A stretch of DNA of 64,000 nt from Hephaestia mangrovi (GTDB taxonomy: Bacteria; Pseudomonadota; Alphaproteobacteria; Sphingomonadales; Sphingomonadaceae): assembly GCF_019880555.1 (NCBI RefSeq), contig NZ_JAINVU010000004.1:1-64000 (forward strand). The letters are read 5' to 3'. The notes beneath the pieces were generated by a model. It ran no database searches, was not told the DNA's origin, and saw only the letters and a list, made by a program, of their open reading frames with translations. Position numbers and translations under genes: made by a program. Positions 62,328-64,000 of the stretch are shown here, one piece after another. The stretch's first letter is position 1. Each line of letters begins with the position of its first letter.

Positions 62328-62509
62328 GCGCCTCCTTCGCGCGCGATCACCTCGTCGAGCGCGGTCAGCGCTTCGGCCATGCGCGATTTGAGCGCGGCGT
62401 GACGTCGGGCCAGCGCCTCGTTCGCCTGCCGGTTGGCGGTCACTGCGCGTTCGATCCGCGTCAGTGCCCGCTCGATCCGGTCGATCTCGTTCGGATCACC
62501 TTCTGCCAT
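62324..62509 (-). CDS. Small coiled-coil protein upstream of zapA
   Basis: 61 residues from the ATG at 62509 (M-A-E-G-D-P-N-E-I-D-R-I-E-R-A-L). The sequence is one continuous heptad-rich helix (L-T-R-I-E-R-A-V, N-E-A-L-A-R-R-H-A-A-L-K). The frame before 62509 lacks any ribosome site. Such coiled-coil genes often precede zapA in sphingomonads. A division-related partner role is only inferred from the ATGA overlap with zapA. Confidence 0.7.
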   Translation of the reverse strand: MAEGDPNEIDRIERALTRIERAVTANRQANEALARRHAALKSRMAEALTALDEVIAREGGA

Positions 62510-62663
62510 CCAATTGGGATAGCACGGCTTGGCGTTGCCGCAAGAATGATTACCTGAGGCCCGGTTGACGCGCGGCACGGGTCACCGCAAAGACCGCGCG
62601 AACCATCGAGTCACCCGCGCCGCTCGCCGCGGCGGCAATATGCGAACAATGGAGGTTTTGGCG

Positions 62664-63674
62664 ATGAGCGTGAAGGTTGCGATCAACGGCTTCGGACGGA
62701 TCGGGCGGCTCGTCGCTCGCGCAATTCTGGAAAACGGCAATGGCGATCTCGATCTCGTCGCGATCAACGATCTTGCCGATGCCAAATCGAACGCCTGGCT
62801 GTTCGAGCGCGATTCGATCCACGGCAAATATCCCGGCACGGTGAAGGCCGAGGGCCAGGATCTCGTCGTCGACGGCAAGCACATCCGCGTCACCGCCGAA
62901 CGTGATCCCGCCAATCTTCCGCACAAGGAACTGGGCGTCGAACTGGTGCTCGAATGCACCGGTTTCTTCACCGATCGCGCGAGCTGCCAGAAGCATATCG
63001 ATGCCGGTGCCAAGAAGGTGCTGATCTCGGCGCCGGGCAAGAATGTCGATCTCACCGTCGTCTACGGCGTCAACGACGACAAGCTGAAGGCGGAAGACAC
63101 GATCGTTTCCAATGCCTCGTGCACCACCAACTGCCTGGCGCCGGTCGCCAAGGTGCTGAACGATTCGATCGGCATCGAGCGCGGCTTGATGACGACGATC
63201 CACAGCTACACCAACGATCAGAAGATCCTCGATCAGATCCACAAGGATCTGCGCCGCGCGCGCGCCGCCGCGATGTCGATGATCCCGACCACCACCGGTG
63301 CCGCGCGCGCGGTGGGCGAGGTGCTGCCCGAGCTGAAGGGCAAGCTCGACGGTTCGGCGATCCGGGTGCCGACCCCCGATGTCAGCCTGATCGACCTCAC
63401 CTTCACGCCGAAGCGCGATACGTCGATCGAAGAGGTCAACGCGATCCTCAAAAAGGCCAGCGAGGAGGGGCCGCTGGTCGGCGTGCTCGATTATACCGAT
63501 GAGCCTTTGGTCTCGATCGACCTGATGCACACGCCGGCTTCGTCGACCGTCGACAGCCTGGAGACCTCGGTGATCGACGGCAAGCTGGTCCGCGTGCTGT
63601 CGTGGTACGACAACGAGTGGGGTTTCTCGAACCGCATGGTCGATACCGCCCGCGCGATGGCCAAGCTGATCTGA
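62664..63674 (+). CDS. gap: Glyceraldehyde-3-phosphate dehydrogenase
   Basis: 336 residues, start at the ATG after GGAGG (eight bases); the frame open before it is not family-like. N-G-F-G-R-I-G-R near 8 binds NAD, and the catalytic cysteine is in [12 protein letters not shown] near 150. It works in glycolysis and gluconeogenesis. The phosphoglycerate kinase gene follows on the same strand. Confidence 0.96.
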   Translation: MSVKVAINGFGRIGRLVARAILENGNGDLDLVAINDLADAKSNAWLFERDSIHGKYPGTVKAEGQDLVVDGKHIRVTAERDPANLPHKELGVELVLECTGFFTDRASCQKHIDAGAKKVLISAPGKNVDLTVVYGVNDDKLKAEDTIVSNASCTTNCLAPVAKVLNDSIGIERGLMTTIHSYTNDQKILDQIHKDLRRARAAAMSMIPTTTGAARAVGEVLPELKGKLDGSAIRVPTPDVSLIDLTFTPKRDTSIEEVNAILKKASEEGPLVGVLDYTDEPLVSIDLMHTPASSTVDSLETSVIDGKLVRVLSWYDNEWGFSNRMVDTARAMAKLI

Positions 63675-63796
63675 TCGGGCGTCGTGCGCCGCACAAGCGG
63701 GCCGCCGATCTCCTTACCCGTTCGACATGTCGCGACGGCAGGAGAGGGCGCCCGCTCCGGCGAGACTGACGAAAGACATGTGAGGGATTTGGAACG

Positions 63797-64000
63797 ATGG
63801 CCAAGGCATTCAAGACGCTGGACGATATCGGCGATGTCGCGGGCAGGCGGGTGCTCGTCCGTGAGGATCTGAACGTGCCGATGGCCGATGGCGAGGTGAC
63901 CGACGACACCCGCCTGCGCGCCACGATCCCCACCGTCACGGAGCTCGCGGACAAGGGCGCGATCGTCCTGGTTCTCGCGCATTTCGGCCGCCCCAAGGGC
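63797..64000 (+). CDS. pgk: Phosphoglycerate kinase, N-terminal part (cut by window end)
   Basis: Sixty-eight residues from the ATG at 63797 are visible, including [11 protein letters not shown] near 19-29 and A-H-F-G-R-P-K-G at the end, both PGK signatures. The usual V-R-x-D-L-N has Glu at its third place here. It follows gap in the conserved glycolytic order; the rest lies outside the window. Confidence 0.95.
   Translation, partial: MAKAFKTLDDIGDVAGRRVLVREDLNVPMADGEVTDDTRLRATIPTVTELADKGAIVLVLAHFGRPKG

Overview
The window looks like a chromosome segment of a sphingomonad-type alphaproteobacterium. Codons are strongly GC-rich, and there is a large TonB-dependent receptor beside a tryptophan-halogenase-like flavoprotein, a DUF6445-type gene, an HWE-family histidine kinase, a periplasmic PaoABC-type oxidoreductase, and a gap-pgk glycolytic operon. 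No rRNA, tRNA or CRISPR array is visible. The assignment to sphingomonads is inference from gene content.

Region 1 (about 0.3-14.6 kb) is an accessory island with visibly lower GC in its middle. It opens with Ti-plasmid-type mobilisation genes (traD-traC divergent from the relaxase/helicase traA) around a Q-type oriT. It carries three compact cassettes that look defence-related. The first is a minus-strand trio: a Dcd-fold protein with apparently lost catalytic residues and two C-terminal membrane helices, a MazG-like pyrophosphohydrolase, and an Old-Yellow-Enzyme-like protein. The second is a plus-strand, translationally coupled four-gene operon: a D12-class adenine methyltransferase, a calcineurin-like phosphoesterase, an ORC/Cdc6-like ATPase, and an unrecognised two-lobed protein. 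The third is a 68-residue protein followed by a dGTPase-like HD hydrolase. The second cassette and the Dcd-2TM trio are the best candidates for undescribed systems.

Region 2 (14.7-32.4 kb) is ordinary metabolism: divergent GH2/GH27 glycosidases, nadB, feoAB with a Fur-like site, ssb, a GAF protein, metXW, hisC-tyrC, bioFDA (bioA apparently starting at CTG), a PspC-domain protein, and a LysR/aldo-keto reductase pair.

Region 3 (32.4-41.4 kb) holds an APC permease and leucine-catabolism genes (isovaleryl-CoA dehydrogenase, acyl-CoA carboxylase beta subunit). A large HAD protein and an M13 peptidase sit between those two.

Region 4 (41.4-57.2 kb) is an alpha-glucan/maltose utilisation locus: three GH13 enzymes, a TonB receptor, a halogenase-like protein, an MFS sugar transporter and a LacI regulator. 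A shared near-palindrome centred on ATACGTAT lies in front of three of its transcription units, suggesting one regulon. A histidine kinase/receiver pair is embedded in it.

Region 5 (57.3-64 kb) has a Tat-exported PaoABC-like molybdenum enzyme, then DUF2842, 5-formyl-THF cyclo-ligase, a probable 6S RNA, zapA and a coiled-coil gene on the minus strand. It ends with gap and the start of pgk.
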